Shown: positions 52,327 to 61,969 of the stretch, piece after piece
Layout of the letters: every line of letters starts with the position of its first letter
How positions within the stretch are numbered: position 1 is the first letter of the stretch
Source of the DNA: Arcobacter ellisii
GTDB lineage: Bacteria; Campylobacterota; Campylobacteria; Campylobacterales; Arcobacteraceae
Reading direction: 5' to 3'
DNA length: 64,000 bases
Assembly: GCF_003544915.1 (NCBI RefSeq)
Contig: NZ_CP032097.1
Span: forward strand, 1,798,001 to 1,862,000
Translations under genes and position numbers: made by a program
The notes under the pieces: generated by a model
What the model was told of the DNA's origin: nothing
The model's database searches: none
The model's input: the letters and a program-made list of their open reading frames with translations, nothing else

Positions 52327-53682
52327 ATGATTTTACTTAAATCCATTCCAAAGGTTGATAAGTTTATCACACACAAAGCTTTTGAAGGATTATCTAAAAC
52401 TTTGATTACAAAACTTACAAAAGAAGTCCTAGAGAATCTAAGAAATAATATTTTAAATGAAAAAATAAAAAATATTGATGAAAACAGTTTAGTAGATGAA
52501 GTTTTACAAAAATATGAAGAGTTAACAACTCCTTCTTTAAAAAATCTTATCAATGCAACAGGAATTATTGTTCATACAAATTTAGGCAGAAGTTTACTTG
52601 ATAAAAAATCTCTAGAAAAAGCTATTTCAATCGCTACTTCTTACAATAATTTAGAATATAACCTAAAAGAAGGCAAAAGAGGAGAAAGATATGAACATAT
52701 ATCAAAAGCTTTAAAAGCCCTAACAGGTTGTGAAGATGCTCTTGTTGTAAACAATAACGCAAGTGCTGTTTTTCTTATTTTAAACACTTTTTGTAAAGAT
52801 AAAGAGGTAGTTGTTAGTCGTGGAGAATTGGTTGAAATTGGTGGAAGTTTTAGAGTTCCAGAAGTTATGGCTCAAAGTGGTGCAATATTAAAAGAGATTG
52901 GAACTACAAATAAAACTCATTTAAGAGATTATGAAAATGCTATAAATGAAAAAACTTCAATGCTGATGAAAGTACACAAATCAAACTACTCAATCGAAGG
53001 TTTCTCAAGCGAAGTTGATTTTGAAGAGATTGTAAAAGTAGCAAGTGATAATAATCTAATAAACTACTATGATATGGGAAGTGGGCATATGATAGATTTA
53101 CCTTTTAATCTAAATGCAAATGAACCATCTATTTTACAAATCATGAAATATAATCCAAGTCTATTGAGTTTTTCAGGAGATAAACTTTTAGGAAGTGTTC
53201 AAGCTGGAATAATTATTGGGAAAAAAGAGTTAATAGACAAAATCAAAAAAAATCAACTTTTAAGAATGCTAAGAGTTGATAAAATCACTTTAGCACTTTT
53301 GGAAGATACAATAAATTCTTATTTAAAAAATGAATTAGAAAATATCCCTACTTTAAAGATGCTTCACACAACTTTAGAAACTTTAGAAGAAAGAGCAACG
53401 AACTTAAAAGAGAGATTAAAAGATACTTGTAATTGTGAAGTTATAAAAACTCAAACAATGATTGGAGGAGGAACTACTCCTAATAAAAAAATTCCTTCGA
53501 TTGGTTTGAGTTTAGAGTACAAAAATTATAAAGCAAACAAATTAGAAGAACTTCTAAGAAAAAACAACTTAATCTCAAGAATTGAAAATGATAGAGTAAT
53601 ACTTGATTTTAGAACTATTTTAGAAGATGAGATAGAAAAAATTGAAATTATTTTAAAAAATTTATTCACAAAGTGTAACTAA
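52327..53682 (+). CDS. selA: L-seryl-tRNA(Sec) selenium transferase
   Basis: A 451-residue PLP enzyme that turns Ser-tRNA-Sec into Sec-tRNA-Sec with selenophosphate. The family blocks are LINATGIIVHTNLGRSLL near residue 75, YNLKEGKRGERYEH, NNNASAVFLILN, VVVSRGELVEIGGSFRVPEVM, GTTNKTHLRDYENAI and the PLP lysine in SFSGDKLLGSVQAG (Lys286). Length is normal. Its stop and the selB start share one base (TAATG), so both are coupled. The gene has no Sec codon itself. Confidence 0.96.
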   Translation: MILLKSIPKVDKFITHKAFEGLSKTLITKLTKEVLENLRNNILNEKIKNIDENSLVDEVLQKYEELTTPSLKNLINATGIIVHTNLGRSLLDKKSLEKAISIATSYNNLEYNLKEGKRGERYEHISKALKALTGCEDALVVNNNASAVFLILNTFCKDKEVVVSRGELVEIGGSFRVPEVMAQSGAILKEIGTTNKTHLRDYENAINEKTSMLMKVHKSNYSIEGFSSEVDFEEIVKVASDNNLINYYDMGSGHMIDLPFNLNANEPSILQIMKYNPSLLSFSGDKLLGSVQAGIIIGKKELIDKIKKNQLLRMLRVDKITLALLEDTINSYLKNELENIPTLKMLHTTLETLEERATNLKERLKDTCNCEVIKTQTMIGGGTTPNKKIPSIGLSLEYKNYKANKLEELLRKNNLISRIENDRVILDFRTILEDEIEKIEIILKNLFTKCN

Positions 53683-55511
53683 TGTCAAATATAATTATAG
53701 GAACAGCAGGTCATATTGACCACGGAAAAACGGCTTTAATTCGTGCATTAAATGGTTTTGAAGGAGATACAACAAACGAAGAGAAACAAAGAGGTATTAC
53801 AATAGATTTATCTTTTTCAAATCTCTCATTAGGTCAACAAAATATTGCTTTTATTGATGTACCAGGACATGAAAAACTTGTAAAAAATATGATTGCAGGT
53901 GCTTTTGGATTTGATTATGTAATGCTTGTAATTAGTGCAAATGAGGGAATAAAACCTCAAACAATTGAGCATATAGAAATCATAAACTTACTTGGACTTA
54001 AAGAGATAATTGTAGTTATTACAAAAAAAGATTTAGTTACAACAGAAGAACTTGAACTAAAAAAAGAAGAAATCTTAGAGTTTTTACAAAATTTTGATTT
54101 TGAAATCAAGTTTATTTCTGCTGTTTCAATTTATGATGAAAACTCTATAAATAAATTAAAAACTTTACTATTTAGTATAAAAAACTCAACAAAACAAGAA
54201 GAAAATTTCTTTAGATTTTATGTGGATAGAGTCTTCTCTCCAAAAGGAATTGGTACAGTTGTAACAGGAACGGTTCTTGGAAAAAAATGTGAAATTGATG
54301 AAAAACTTTTTATTTGCCAAAGCCAAAAAGAGACAAGAATTAAAAATATTCAAGTTCACAATCTTAATGTTTTAGAAGCAAATATCTCTTCTAGAGCAGC
54401 TTTAAACTTACAAAATGTAAATATAACAGCCATTCAAAAAGGTGATTTAATCACAAAAAAAGGACATATTAGAGGATTTGATGGAATTGATATCTCTTTT
54501 AAATGTTTAAAAAATAAAAAACTAAATCACAATCAAACTTATACTCTATTTGTTGGAGCAAAAAAAATTGATTTAAAAGTTTTGCTTTTTGATTGTATAA
54601 CAAGCCTTGAAGAGGGTTATGCAACATTAAAAGCTAATGAACCACTTTATACAGTTTTTGGAGAAAAAGTAATTTTAAGAAGTGGAAATGAAACTATTTG
54701 TGGTGGAGTTATTTTAAATCCAGTAATTGACCCAATGAAAAAAAATCAGAAAAAAAGATTATTGGAAGCGTTGGATAAAAAAGATTTTATTTCTGCATAT
54801 AATGAACTTCTTGAAGCCCATAAAAAAGGTTTAGGAATTATCTCTTCAACTCAAAGATTTGCCCTTTCTCACGACGAAGCAATTAGTTTTGCAAAAAATA
54901 TGCAAAATGTTTTTGTAGATGAAAAAGAGTTGGTTATTTATCCACTTTGCACAAAAGATGAGATAAAAGATTTTATAAAAGAGATTTATACAAAAAACTC
55001 TTATGCCCTACTTTCAAATGCCTCTATAAATCTTAGATTAAAATGGGCAAGTACAGCATTTATTCAACTTGTTCTTGATGAACTTGAAAATGAAGGTTTT
55101 TTAACAAAAGATGGCTCTTTATATAAAAATGCAAACATAAAAGAAGATTTTACTAAAGATTTAGAGAATATTATTTTACAAAGATTAAAAGAGGAAGATA
55201 TAACTCCAACCGCTCCTTATAATATCTATGATGATTTGGATATTGATAGAAAAGTTGGTGATGATATTTTAAAATCACTTACTTCTAAAAAACAAATAAT
55301 AAGACTACAACACAATATTTTTATACATTTTGAAAGTCTAAATAAGATGGTAAAAATAATGAAAGAGATTATAAAAGAAGAAGGTTTTATCGAACTTTCT
55401 AATTTTAAAGAGAAATTTGATTTAAGTAGAAAATATTTAATTACATATTTAGATTATTTAGACAACTTTTCTGATATTAAAAAGGTAGAAACCAAAAGAA
55501 TATTCTTGTAG
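53682..55511 (+). CDS. selB: Selenocysteine-specific elongation factor
   Basis: A 609-residue GTPase that brings Sec-tRNA to UGA codons with a SECIS hairpin. The GTPase domain has GTAGHIDHGKTAL (G1), DVPGHEKLVKNM (G3) and ITKKDL (G4) with the SelB-type ERGITIDLSF-like QRGITIDLSFSN. EF-Tu-like domains II and III follow, and the C-terminal third (about 370-609) holds winged-helix units that bind the mRNA hairpin. Length matches the family. It is translated together with selA. Confidence 0.96.
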   Translation: MSNIIIGTAGHIDHGKTALIRALNGFEGDTTNEEKQRGITIDLSFSNLSLGQQNIAFIDVPGHEKLVKNMIAGAFGFDYVMLVISANEGIKPQTIEHIEIINLLGLKEIIVVITKKDLVTTEELELKKEEILEFLQNFDFEIKFISAVSIYDENSINKLKTLLFSIKNSTKQEENFFRFYVDRVFSPKGIGTVVTGTVLGKKCEIDEKLFICQSQKETRIKNIQVHNLNVLEANISSRAALNLQNVNITAIQKGDLITKKGHIRGFDGIDISFKCLKNKKLNHNQTYTLFVGAKKIDLKVLLFDCITSLEEGYATLKANEPLYTVFGEKVILRSGNETICGGVILNPVIDPMKKNQKKRLLEALDKKDFISAYNELLEAHKKGLGIISSTQRFALSHDEAISFAKNMQNVFVDEKELVIYPLCTKDEIKDFIKEIYTKNSYALLSNASINLRLKWASTAFIQLVLDELENEGFLTKDGSLYKNANIKEDFTKDLENIILQRLKEEDITPTAPYNIYDDLDIDRKVGDDILKSLTSKKQIIRLQHNIFIHFESLNKMVKIMKEIIKEEGFIELSNFKEKFDLSRKYLITYLDYLDNFSDIKKVETKRIFL

Positions 55512-55584
55512 TTTAATGAAATTTAAAATATAATCCAGCCACAAGAAAAGCTATTTTCTTAGTTTCATACTGGATAATTTTTAA

Positions 55585-56406
55585 ATGATAAATGAAATAA
55601 TTGAAAAGATAAACGACCTTCCACCTCTTCCTGAGACTATCACAAAAATAGAAATATTTAGAAAAAAAGAGACTCAAGAGGTAGAAGAGTTAATATCTAT
55701 TTTAGAAACTGACCCATTTATCGTATCTACTTTATTAAAAGTTTCAAACTCAGCAATGTTTGGTTTTCGTTCAAAAGTTGAAACTTTAGGAAGATTGATT
55801 AATCTTTTAGGTATGAAATTTGCGATTTTTATTGCCATTAATGAAACTATTCAAAATATGCTAACAACTGATTTAAAACCTTATGGAATAAGCCATGATG
55901 ATTATGTTAAATCTACAAGATTAACTTCAACATTAATCAATCTTTGGATAAGTAAAAAAGATGCTGAGTTAAGAGATGATTTGATTTTACCAGCTCTTTT
56001 ACAACAAACTGGATTATTTATCTTATCAGAAGTAATTATCTCAAATAATTTAACTGAAAAATTTCAAGAAAAATTAGCTCTTGGAGCAGAGATAAGTGAA
56101 ATAGAAAAAGAGTTATTAGGAGTAACAACAGCTCAAGTTACTGCTGAAATATTTAAACATTGGAAACTAAGTGAAAATCTAATTCAAACTATAGAATATG
56201 TAGATGAATTAAATAAATGTGATGAAGAATTCCTTAAAAAATCTCAAATTTTACATATTGCAAAAATATTATGTAATCCAAAAGAACCATTTTCTACTAT
56301 TCAAATAGCTAAAGCTTTAAGAAAAGCAAAAGAGTTTAATTTTGATGAAACAATATTAAAAAAATCTATTGAAGTATTACAAGATAGATTACTTGATGAA
56401 AAGTGA
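55585..56406 (+). CDS. HDOD domain protein
   Basis: A 273-residue soluble protein of the HDOD family. It has the typical start INDLPPLPETITKIEIFRKKETQEVEELISILETDPFIVSTLLKVSNSA, SKVETLGRLINLLGMKF and a distant HD-like core without the metal-binding His-Asp pair (here HDDY appears but not in the canonical place). HDOD proteins bind other signalling proteins or help control regulators rather than hydrolyse phosphoesters. A TATAAT-like box lies upstream near 55530. Confidence 0.85.
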   Translation: MINEIIEKINDLPPLPETITKIEIFRKKETQEVEELISILETDPFIVSTLLKVSNSAMFGFRSKVETLGRLINLLGMKFAIFIAINETIQNMLTTDLKPYGISHDDYVKSTRLTSTLINLWISKKDAELRDDLILPALLQQTGLFILSEVIISNNLTEKFQEKLALGAEISEIEKELLGVTTAQVTAEIFKHWKLSENLIQTIEYVDELNKCDEEFLKKSQILHIAKILCNPKEPFSTIQIAKALRKAKEFNFDETILKKSIEVLQDRLLDEK

Positions 56407-56444
56407 TTTATATACTATTTAGCATAGCTTGCTAAAATTCCAAA

Positions 56445-58061
56445 ATGAAATTAACAAAAGAACAAGAAGAGATAATCAATAGTTCTGAACTCTCTTTTAA
56501 AATCAATGCTGTTGCAGGAAGTGGAAAAACAACTACACTTCTTGAATATGCAAAAAAAAACTCTCATCTAAAGATTTTATATCTTGCATACAATAAATCT
56601 TTACAAATATCTTTACAAGAAAAATTAAAAGATTATAAACTTCCATATTTGCATATAAGCACTATTCACTCTTTAGCTTATAATAAAATTGAAGCATATA
56701 ACTATAATTTGACAGCTGATTTAAAAAATTATGTTATTGAAAAAATTATCACAAGCCATGAATTAAGAGAACATCAAAAAGCCTATTATCCAACTTTGGA
56801 ATATATTGCTTTGATAAAAGATTTAGTAAATTTTTATTGTAACTCCTCTTTAATCGCCCTTGATTCTAAACTTCTTGAATCTTATAAAAAACAATCAGAT
56901 TTAGGAGCAAAAATCCTAGAACTTCTAAATAAAAATGAAAAAAGAGTAATAGAACATCTAAAAACAATTTTAGGTGCCATGAAAAATAAAATTATAGAGG
57001 CTACTCACGATTTTTATCTAAAAATGTTTTATCTAAATAAAAAAGTATCAACAAATCTTCCTTATGATTTGATTTTGGTTGATGAAGCCCAAGATATAAG
57101 TGATGTGATGATTGGAATTGTTGAAAATCTAAATTGTAGAAGAATTTACGTGGGAGATTCATTTCAACAAATTTATAGTTTTAGATTTGCCACAAATGCC
57201 TTAAATAAAATTGATTTGCCCTCTTATGATTTAACACAAAGTTTTAGATTTGGGGATAATTATGCAAAAACTTTACAATCAACTCTAAATAGTTTGTATG
57301 AGATAAATGGTAGTAAAATTTTAAGAATTAGAGGAATAGAAAAAAACACAAAAATAGGACGTGAGTTTATAGATTTTTCTAAACCTTTTTGCGTGATAGC
57401 AAGAAGTACTTTTGGACTGATTCAGCAATTGATTTATTTTATTCACGATAAAAAGAAAATCTATTTTGAAGGTGGATACAATTCATACTCTTTTATGAAT
57501 CAAACTGTTTATTCGATTTTTTATTTAAAACAGAAAAAGAATGACAAAATCACAATAGATGAAATCAAAGATTTTGAAACTATAAATGAACTTGAAACTT
57601 TTGCAAAAGATACAAAAAATCAAGATTATCTAAATATCATCAAATTTATAAACACTTATGGAGATAATATTTTTGAGATAAATAAAAAAATAAAAGAGTT
57701 TCTTGTTAGTGACAAAAAAGATGCTGATATTATTTTTACAACAACTCATAAATCAAAAGGTTTAGAGTATGAACAAGTTTTGATGGCTGATGATTTTATC
57801 TCAAAAAAAGAGATAACAAACACAAAAAACAAACTCTCATATCAAAGAATAAATGAAGAGTTAAATATCTATTATGTTGCAGCTACAAGAGCCAAAAATG
57901 TAATTCAACTTGCAGATTTAAACCTAAGTTATACCTACAATGAAAATGAAGAAACAAGCTCTTTTGTAAAATCACGATTTATAAGTAAACGTGCAGATAA
58001 TAAAAAAAGTAAAGAGTTACAAGAAGAATGGCTGAAAAAAAATAGGGTTAAAAAAATATGA
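56445..58061 (+). CDS. UvrD/Rep-superfamily DNA helicase
   Basis: A 538-residue superfamily 1 helicase. Motifs in order are NAVAGSGKTTTLL (motif I, residues 22-34), ILYLAYNKSLQ (Ia), STIHSLAYNKI, LILVDEAQDISDV (II), YVGDSFQQIYSFRFA (III), LTQSFRFG (IV), TTHKSKGLEYEQVLMADDF (V) and IYYVAATRAKNVI (VI). The YNKSLQ form after motif I and short length resemble the FBH1-like group. It has no 2B-sized insert comparable to UvrD. A TAAAAT box six bases before the ATG suggests a leaderless start. It overlaps the next gene by four bases. Confidence 0.88.
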   Translation: MKLTKEQEEIINSSELSFKINAVAGSGKTTTLLEYAKKNSHLKILYLAYNKSLQISLQEKLKDYKLPYLHISTIHSLAYNKIEAYNYNLTADLKNYVIEKIITSHELREHQKAYYPTLEYIALIKDLVNFYCNSSLIALDSKLLESYKKQSDLGAKILELLNKNEKRVIEHLKTILGAMKNKIIEATHDFYLKMFYLNKKVSTNLPYDLILVDEAQDISDVMIGIVENLNCRRIYVGDSFQQIYSFRFATNALNKIDLPSYDLTQSFRFGDNYAKTLQSTLNSLYEINGSKILRIRGIEKNTKIGREFIDFSKPFCVIARSTFGLIQQLIYFIHDKKKIYFEGGYNSYSFMNQTVYSIFYLKQKKNDKITIDEIKDFETINELETFAKDTKNQDYLNIIKFINTYGDNIFEINKKIKEFLVSDKKDADIIFTTTHKSKGLEYEQVLMADDFISKKEITNTKNKLSYQRINEELNIYYVAATRAKNVIQLADLNLSYTYNENEETSSFVKSRFISKRADNKKSKELQEEWLKKNRVKKI

Positions 58062-58996
58062 AAAAAGTTCTAATTTTACTAAGTTTTATTTTTCTGATTG
58101 TATCAATTCTTTTTATTATAAAAAATGAAAAGTCACAAGATTTAACTATCTCTTTTTACTCTTGGGAAAATAGTTTTAATCAAAAAGAGATAACTGAAAA
58201 ACTCTATATAAAAGTTCTAGATATCGCTTATTCTACAAAACTTGAAATTATAAAATCAAATTTACAAGAAAAACCAAAAGATTTTATACCTGTTGTTTAT
58301 ATCACAAATGAAACAATGCAAAATGTAGATTTTTCTTTAATTTCAAATGCAATTATTCAAGGTTTAAAAAATTATGAGTTTAAGGAACTTCAAATAGATT
58401 GTGATTGGTCAAATTCAACTCAATCAAACTATTTTAAATTGCTTGAAGATTTAAAAACAAAACTAAATAAAACTCTAAGTGCAACAATTAGACTTCATCA
58501 AATAAAATACTACACAAAAACAGGTGTTCCAAACGTAGATTATGGAGTTTTGATGTACTACAATATGTCAAATATAACTGATATAAATACAAAAAATTCT
58601 ATTTTAGATAATGACATTGCAAAAAAATATCACTATAATTTTGAAAATTATAAATTAAAATTAAAACTTGCACTTCCTCTTTATTCACAAGCTATTCAAT
58701 TTCGTGAAAATAAAGCTTTGAGTATTTTTGAAGGAGTTGAAAAAAATGATTTTGACGCAAACTTTATAGAGATTTCACCAAATTTATATAAGGTCTTAAA
58801 TAGTACATATTTCAAAGGAAGATATATTTACAAAGATGATGTTTTTAGATTTGAAGATGTAAAAAAAGAGGATTTAAAAATAGCTTTAGAAGATTTTATG
58901 AATTTAACAAAAAATAGATTTGATGAAATAATTTTTTATACACTAAAATATAAAAATAAATTTGATTTAGAGAATTTAATAAAAGGAAAAATATGA
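58058..58996 (+). CDS. Membrane-anchored protein with glycosidase-like fold, unknown
   Basis: A 312-residue protein with an N-terminal membrane anchor (residues 3-22) and a soluble part. The stretches KELQIDCDWSNSTQSNYFKLLEDLKTKLN near residue 112 and VDYGVLMYYNMSNI near residue 170 resemble DUF3142-type or glycoside hydrolase-like TIM barrels, where a D-x-D pair and a Tyr-rich strand line the site. I cannot assign an activity. It is translationally coupled to the helicase before it and to the protein after it (ATGA overlaps), forming one operon. Confidence 0.6.
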   Translation: MKKVLILLSFIFLIVSILFIIKNEKSQDLTISFYSWENSFNQKEITEKLYIKVLDIAYSTKLEIIKSNLQEKPKDFIPVVYITNETMQNVDFSLISNAIIQGLKNYEFKELQIDCDWSNSTQSNYFKLLEDLKTKLNKTLSATIRLHQIKYYTKTGVPNVDYGVLMYYNMSNITDINTKNSILDNDIAKKYHYNFENYKLKLKLALPLYSQAIQFRENKALSIFEGVEKNDFDANFIEISPNLYKVLNSTYFKGRYIYKDDVFRFEDVKKEDLKIALEDFMNLTKNRFDEIIFYTLKYKNKFDLENLIKGKI

Positions 58997-61164
58997 TTTT
59001 TAGAATTCTAATTTTAGCACTTTTTATAAAAGTTTCACTTCTTGCTTGTGCTGATGGGTGGGATTATAATCAAAAAGAGTTTATCTTTTTAGAAAATAGA
59101 AATATGCCCTTTTCAAATGTTTCAGAAGAGGTAAACTCTGCAAATGTTTACAATACGATTGTTTGGGCTTATGAAGAAAAAAATAAAGAAGAAAATCTAA
59201 AAGAGTGGAAAAAAGAGCTAAAAGATGTTTATTCTTTAGAAGAGATAGAAGATTTTGTTTATAAAAGAGAAAATCTTCAAAATCTAAAAGATAAAGATAT
59301 TTTAGATTATATAAATCTTGTAAAAAGACAAGAAAAACACGTAACTTACAACTACTATATGAGTGATGTAGAAAAAAGAGCTTTGGTTGATTATAAAAAA
59401 CTTTTAGATGAAGCTTTAAATAAAATAGATACAGTAAACTCTTCATGGTTAAAACTTAGATATTTTTATTTGGCACTAAGATTAGCTCACTATAAAAAAC
59501 AAGAACCATTAAAAATCTATGAAAAATATAAATATTTATTAGATTCAAATGATAAAACTATTGTAAAAGATTGGATTTTAGGACTTTATGCAGGAGCTTT
59601 AGTAAAAAGTGGAAAAGTTGTAGAAGGAGTTTATGAATTTTCAAAACTTTTTAGTGAAGATAAAATCAACTCACATTTAAGTTACTATAATTTTTTCCAT
59701 ATAAAAACAAATGAACAATGGAATGAGTTATTAAATTTAGCAAAATCAAATGAAGAAAAAACAAAATTTTATGCGCTAAGAGCTTTAAATGAAAATAGTA
59801 ATGTAATCGAAGAATTACAAAATATTTACACTTTAGATAAAAACTCAAAATGGTTTGATTTTACACTTTATAGAGAACTTTTAAATACTCAACACTTTTT
59901 TAACCAACATAGTGAATATGAAAGAAATTTCCCTTATAAAAAATATATCGAATTTTTAAATACAATAAAAAAAGATGATATGTATTTAGTAAATCTAAGT
60001 CTTGCATATTTTAACCTTTATGAAAAAAACTTTGATGAAAGTACAAAAATCACAAATGAACTACTAAAAACTTATCCAAATTCACATGAAGTTCAAACTT
60101 TAGCATATATTTTATATCTTGAAAAACTAAACTCTGTAGATATAAAAACAGAAAATGACATCTATGAAAAAATGTCAAAATTAACAAAAAATGAGACAAA
60201 TTCTACTTCAATTCATGACTATACTTTTGTTGTTTTAGAAAAACTATATTTAAAACAAAATGATAAATTTAACGCATTTTTAGCAAATCATATCAACTAT
60301 TTAGATGATGCAGTTTTTGATTTAGCTTTATTAGAAAAATTTAGAATATTTATGGAAAATCCAAAAGATTCAAAAATCAAAGAACATTTTGCTTCTAAAT
60401 ATAGTGAACAAAAACTATTAAATAAAGAAAATGATAAATTTGTATTAAGTAAAAATCTATTAAATACAAAAACTAAACTTCTAATAAATAACCTAAAATT
60501 TAAAGAAGCTCTTGAGTTAAACGCTTCAATTTTAAATGAAAAAGTGCAATTCAATCCATTTAACGGTTTAATTAGAGGAAATAACAGAAGTGGAAAACAA
60601 GATACTATGAGTATCAAAGAGTTCCTTGAAAAAGTTATTGTAATTCAAAATGAGTTAGAAAAAAATCCAAAAAGTGTAATGGATAACTACCTTTATGCAA
60701 ATGCCTTATACAATCTTAGTTATTTTGGAAACTCAAATATTTTAACAACAGTTTATAGAAGTGTTTTCTCTTTTAGTGATTATGATTTACAAAAAGAGAA
60801 AATTGATTTATCTATCAAACACTTTACAACTGCACTTGAAGAAGCAAAAGAAAAAGAGTTTAAAGCAAAAATTACTTATATGTTAGCAAAATCAGAACTA
60901 GCTTCATATGATATAAACTACGCTTCTAAAACTGCTGATTACTACAATAAAGATTTTTATAGATATGATTTGGAAAGATTTTGGTACTATGGAAATGAAA
61001 AAGTTTATAATGAATATATCAAAAATAATTACGGAAAATATTTTGATAAATTAAAAGATGAATTTAGTGACACAAATTATTACAATGAATTAATTCGTGA
61101 ATGTGCAAATCTAAGAATTTATCAAAAACAAGATATAAAAAAACCTAAGCCAGCTATTTATTAA
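58993..61164 (+). CDS. Large secreted protein with TPR-like helices, unknown
   Basis: A 723-residue protein with a signal peptide (residues 1-18) ending in SLLACADGWD, a probable lipoprotein signal with Cys19. The rest is charged and helical, with TPR-like pairs (YALRALNENSNVIEELQ, NFDESTKITNELLKTYPNSHEVQTLAYIL) but irregular repeats. No catalytic motif is seen. It is coupled to the glycosidase-like protein, suggesting a complex at the outer face of the inner membrane or at the outer membrane. Lys-rich, low-GC codon use is like that of its neighbours. Confidence 0.6.
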   Translation: MIFRILILALFIKVSLLACADGWDYNQKEFIFLENRNMPFSNVSEEVNSANVYNTIVWAYEEKNKEENLKEWKKELKDVYSLEEIEDFVYKRENLQNLKDKDILDYINLVKRQEKHVTYNYYMSDVEKRALVDYKKLLDEALNKIDTVNSSWLKLRYFYLALRLAHYKKQEPLKIYEKYKYLLDSNDKTIVKDWILGLYAGALVKSGKVVEGVYEFSKLFSEDKINSHLSYYNFFHIKTNEQWNELLNLAKSNEEKTKFYALRALNENSNVIEELQNIYTLDKNSKWFDFTLYRELLNTQHFFNQHSEYERNFPYKKYIEFLNTIKKDDMYLVNLSLAYFNLYEKNFDESTKITNELLKTYPNSHEVQTLAYILYLEKLNSVDIKTENDIYEKMSKLTKNETNSTSIHDYTFVVLEKLYLKQNDKFNAFLANHINYLDDAVFDLALLEKFRIFMENPKDSKIKEHFASKYSEQKLLNKENDKFVLSKNLLNTKTKLLINNLKFKEALELNASILNEKVQFNPFNGLIRGNNRSGKQDTMSIKEFLEKVIVIQNELEKNPKSVMDNYLYANALYNLSYFGNSNILTTVYRSVFSFSDYDLQKEKIDLSIKHFTTALEEAKEKEFKAKITYMLAKSELASYDINYASKTADYYNKDFYRYDLERFWYYGNEKVYNEYIKNNYGKYFDKLKDEFSDTNYYNELIRECANLRIYQKQDIKKPKPAIY

Positions 61165-61204
61165 TGTTGGATAATATTTTAATAGAAATAATAAAGGGAG
61201 TTTG

Positions 61205-61951
61205 ATGCAATATTTCGGAGTAATTGAAACAAAATATGAAGAGATTTTTTTAACACAAAGTTATATGTACTTTAATGAAGAAGGTGAAGAGATAACACCT
61301 AAAGATTTAAGAGATAAAATTAAAACAGCTAAAGATAGAAAAAAAAATATTATAGGAACTGTATTTTTATATAATCCAGTTGTAACTCCTCTTGGATTTG
61401 ATTCAAATAAATACTTATTAGAGCAAGAGTTTGATGACTTTGATAAAATGATTGAATTAAAAGCTGAAACTTATATCACAGTTTTCAAACAAGCTATGAG
61501 AGAGCACTGCAAAGGAAAAATTGTAGAGATAAAAAATCTATTTAATCTAATAGAGTCTCATATTGATGTTCCTTCTTTATTAACTAAATTTAATGAAGAT
61601 TTAGAAAAATACAACTCAGCTCAAAACACAGAATTTGATAGAGATATTATGTATGTTGATGCAGCTAATTTTATTCCATCAGGTAAATTTGTATTCTTCT
61701 GTTGGGGAGATAAAATCAAAGAAAAAGAGTTCCCATATATAAATGATTATGCAAAAGTAATCTATGAAAATGCTTTAAAACTTGGGAAAAAAGTAGCTTA
61801 TGTTTATAAAAAAGAGAAAACAGAACAAGGTGCTATTGAGTATCTACAGTTTTCTAATCCTTTACAAAATTATAAATATAGAAACTCTATTTCAAGTGCA
61901 ATAAAAAAAGCATTTGAAGAATTTCCACCAAAACCAACACCTTACGAATAG
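61205..61951 (+). CDS. Hypothetical protein, 248 residues
   Basis: A soluble protein that starts MQYFGVIETKYEEIFLTQSY and has an alpha/beta pattern with the blocks IIGTVFLYNPVVTPLGFDSNKYLLEQ, YVDAANFIPSGKFVFFCWGDKIKEKEFP and a basic C-terminal helix. I do not recognise a family. The start is the ATG at 61205, with GGGAG before it; the TTG directly upstream is rejected. It lies 18 bases ahead of the response regulator, so both may share a transcript and a signalling context. Confidence 0.62.
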   Translation: MQYFGVIETKYEEIFLTQSYMYFNEEGEEITPKDLRDKIKTAKDRKKNIIGTVFLYNPVVTPLGFDSNKYLLEQEFDDFDKMIELKAETYITVFKQAMREHCKGKIVEIKNLFNLIESHIDVPSLLTKFNEDLEKYNSAQNTEFDRDIMYVDAANFIPSGKFVFFCWGDKIKEKEFPYINDYAKVIYENALKLGKKVAYVYKKEKTEQGAIEYLQFSNPLQNYKYRNSISSAIKKAFEEFPPKPTPYE

Positions 61952-61969
61952 AATTTAAGAGGGATTTTT

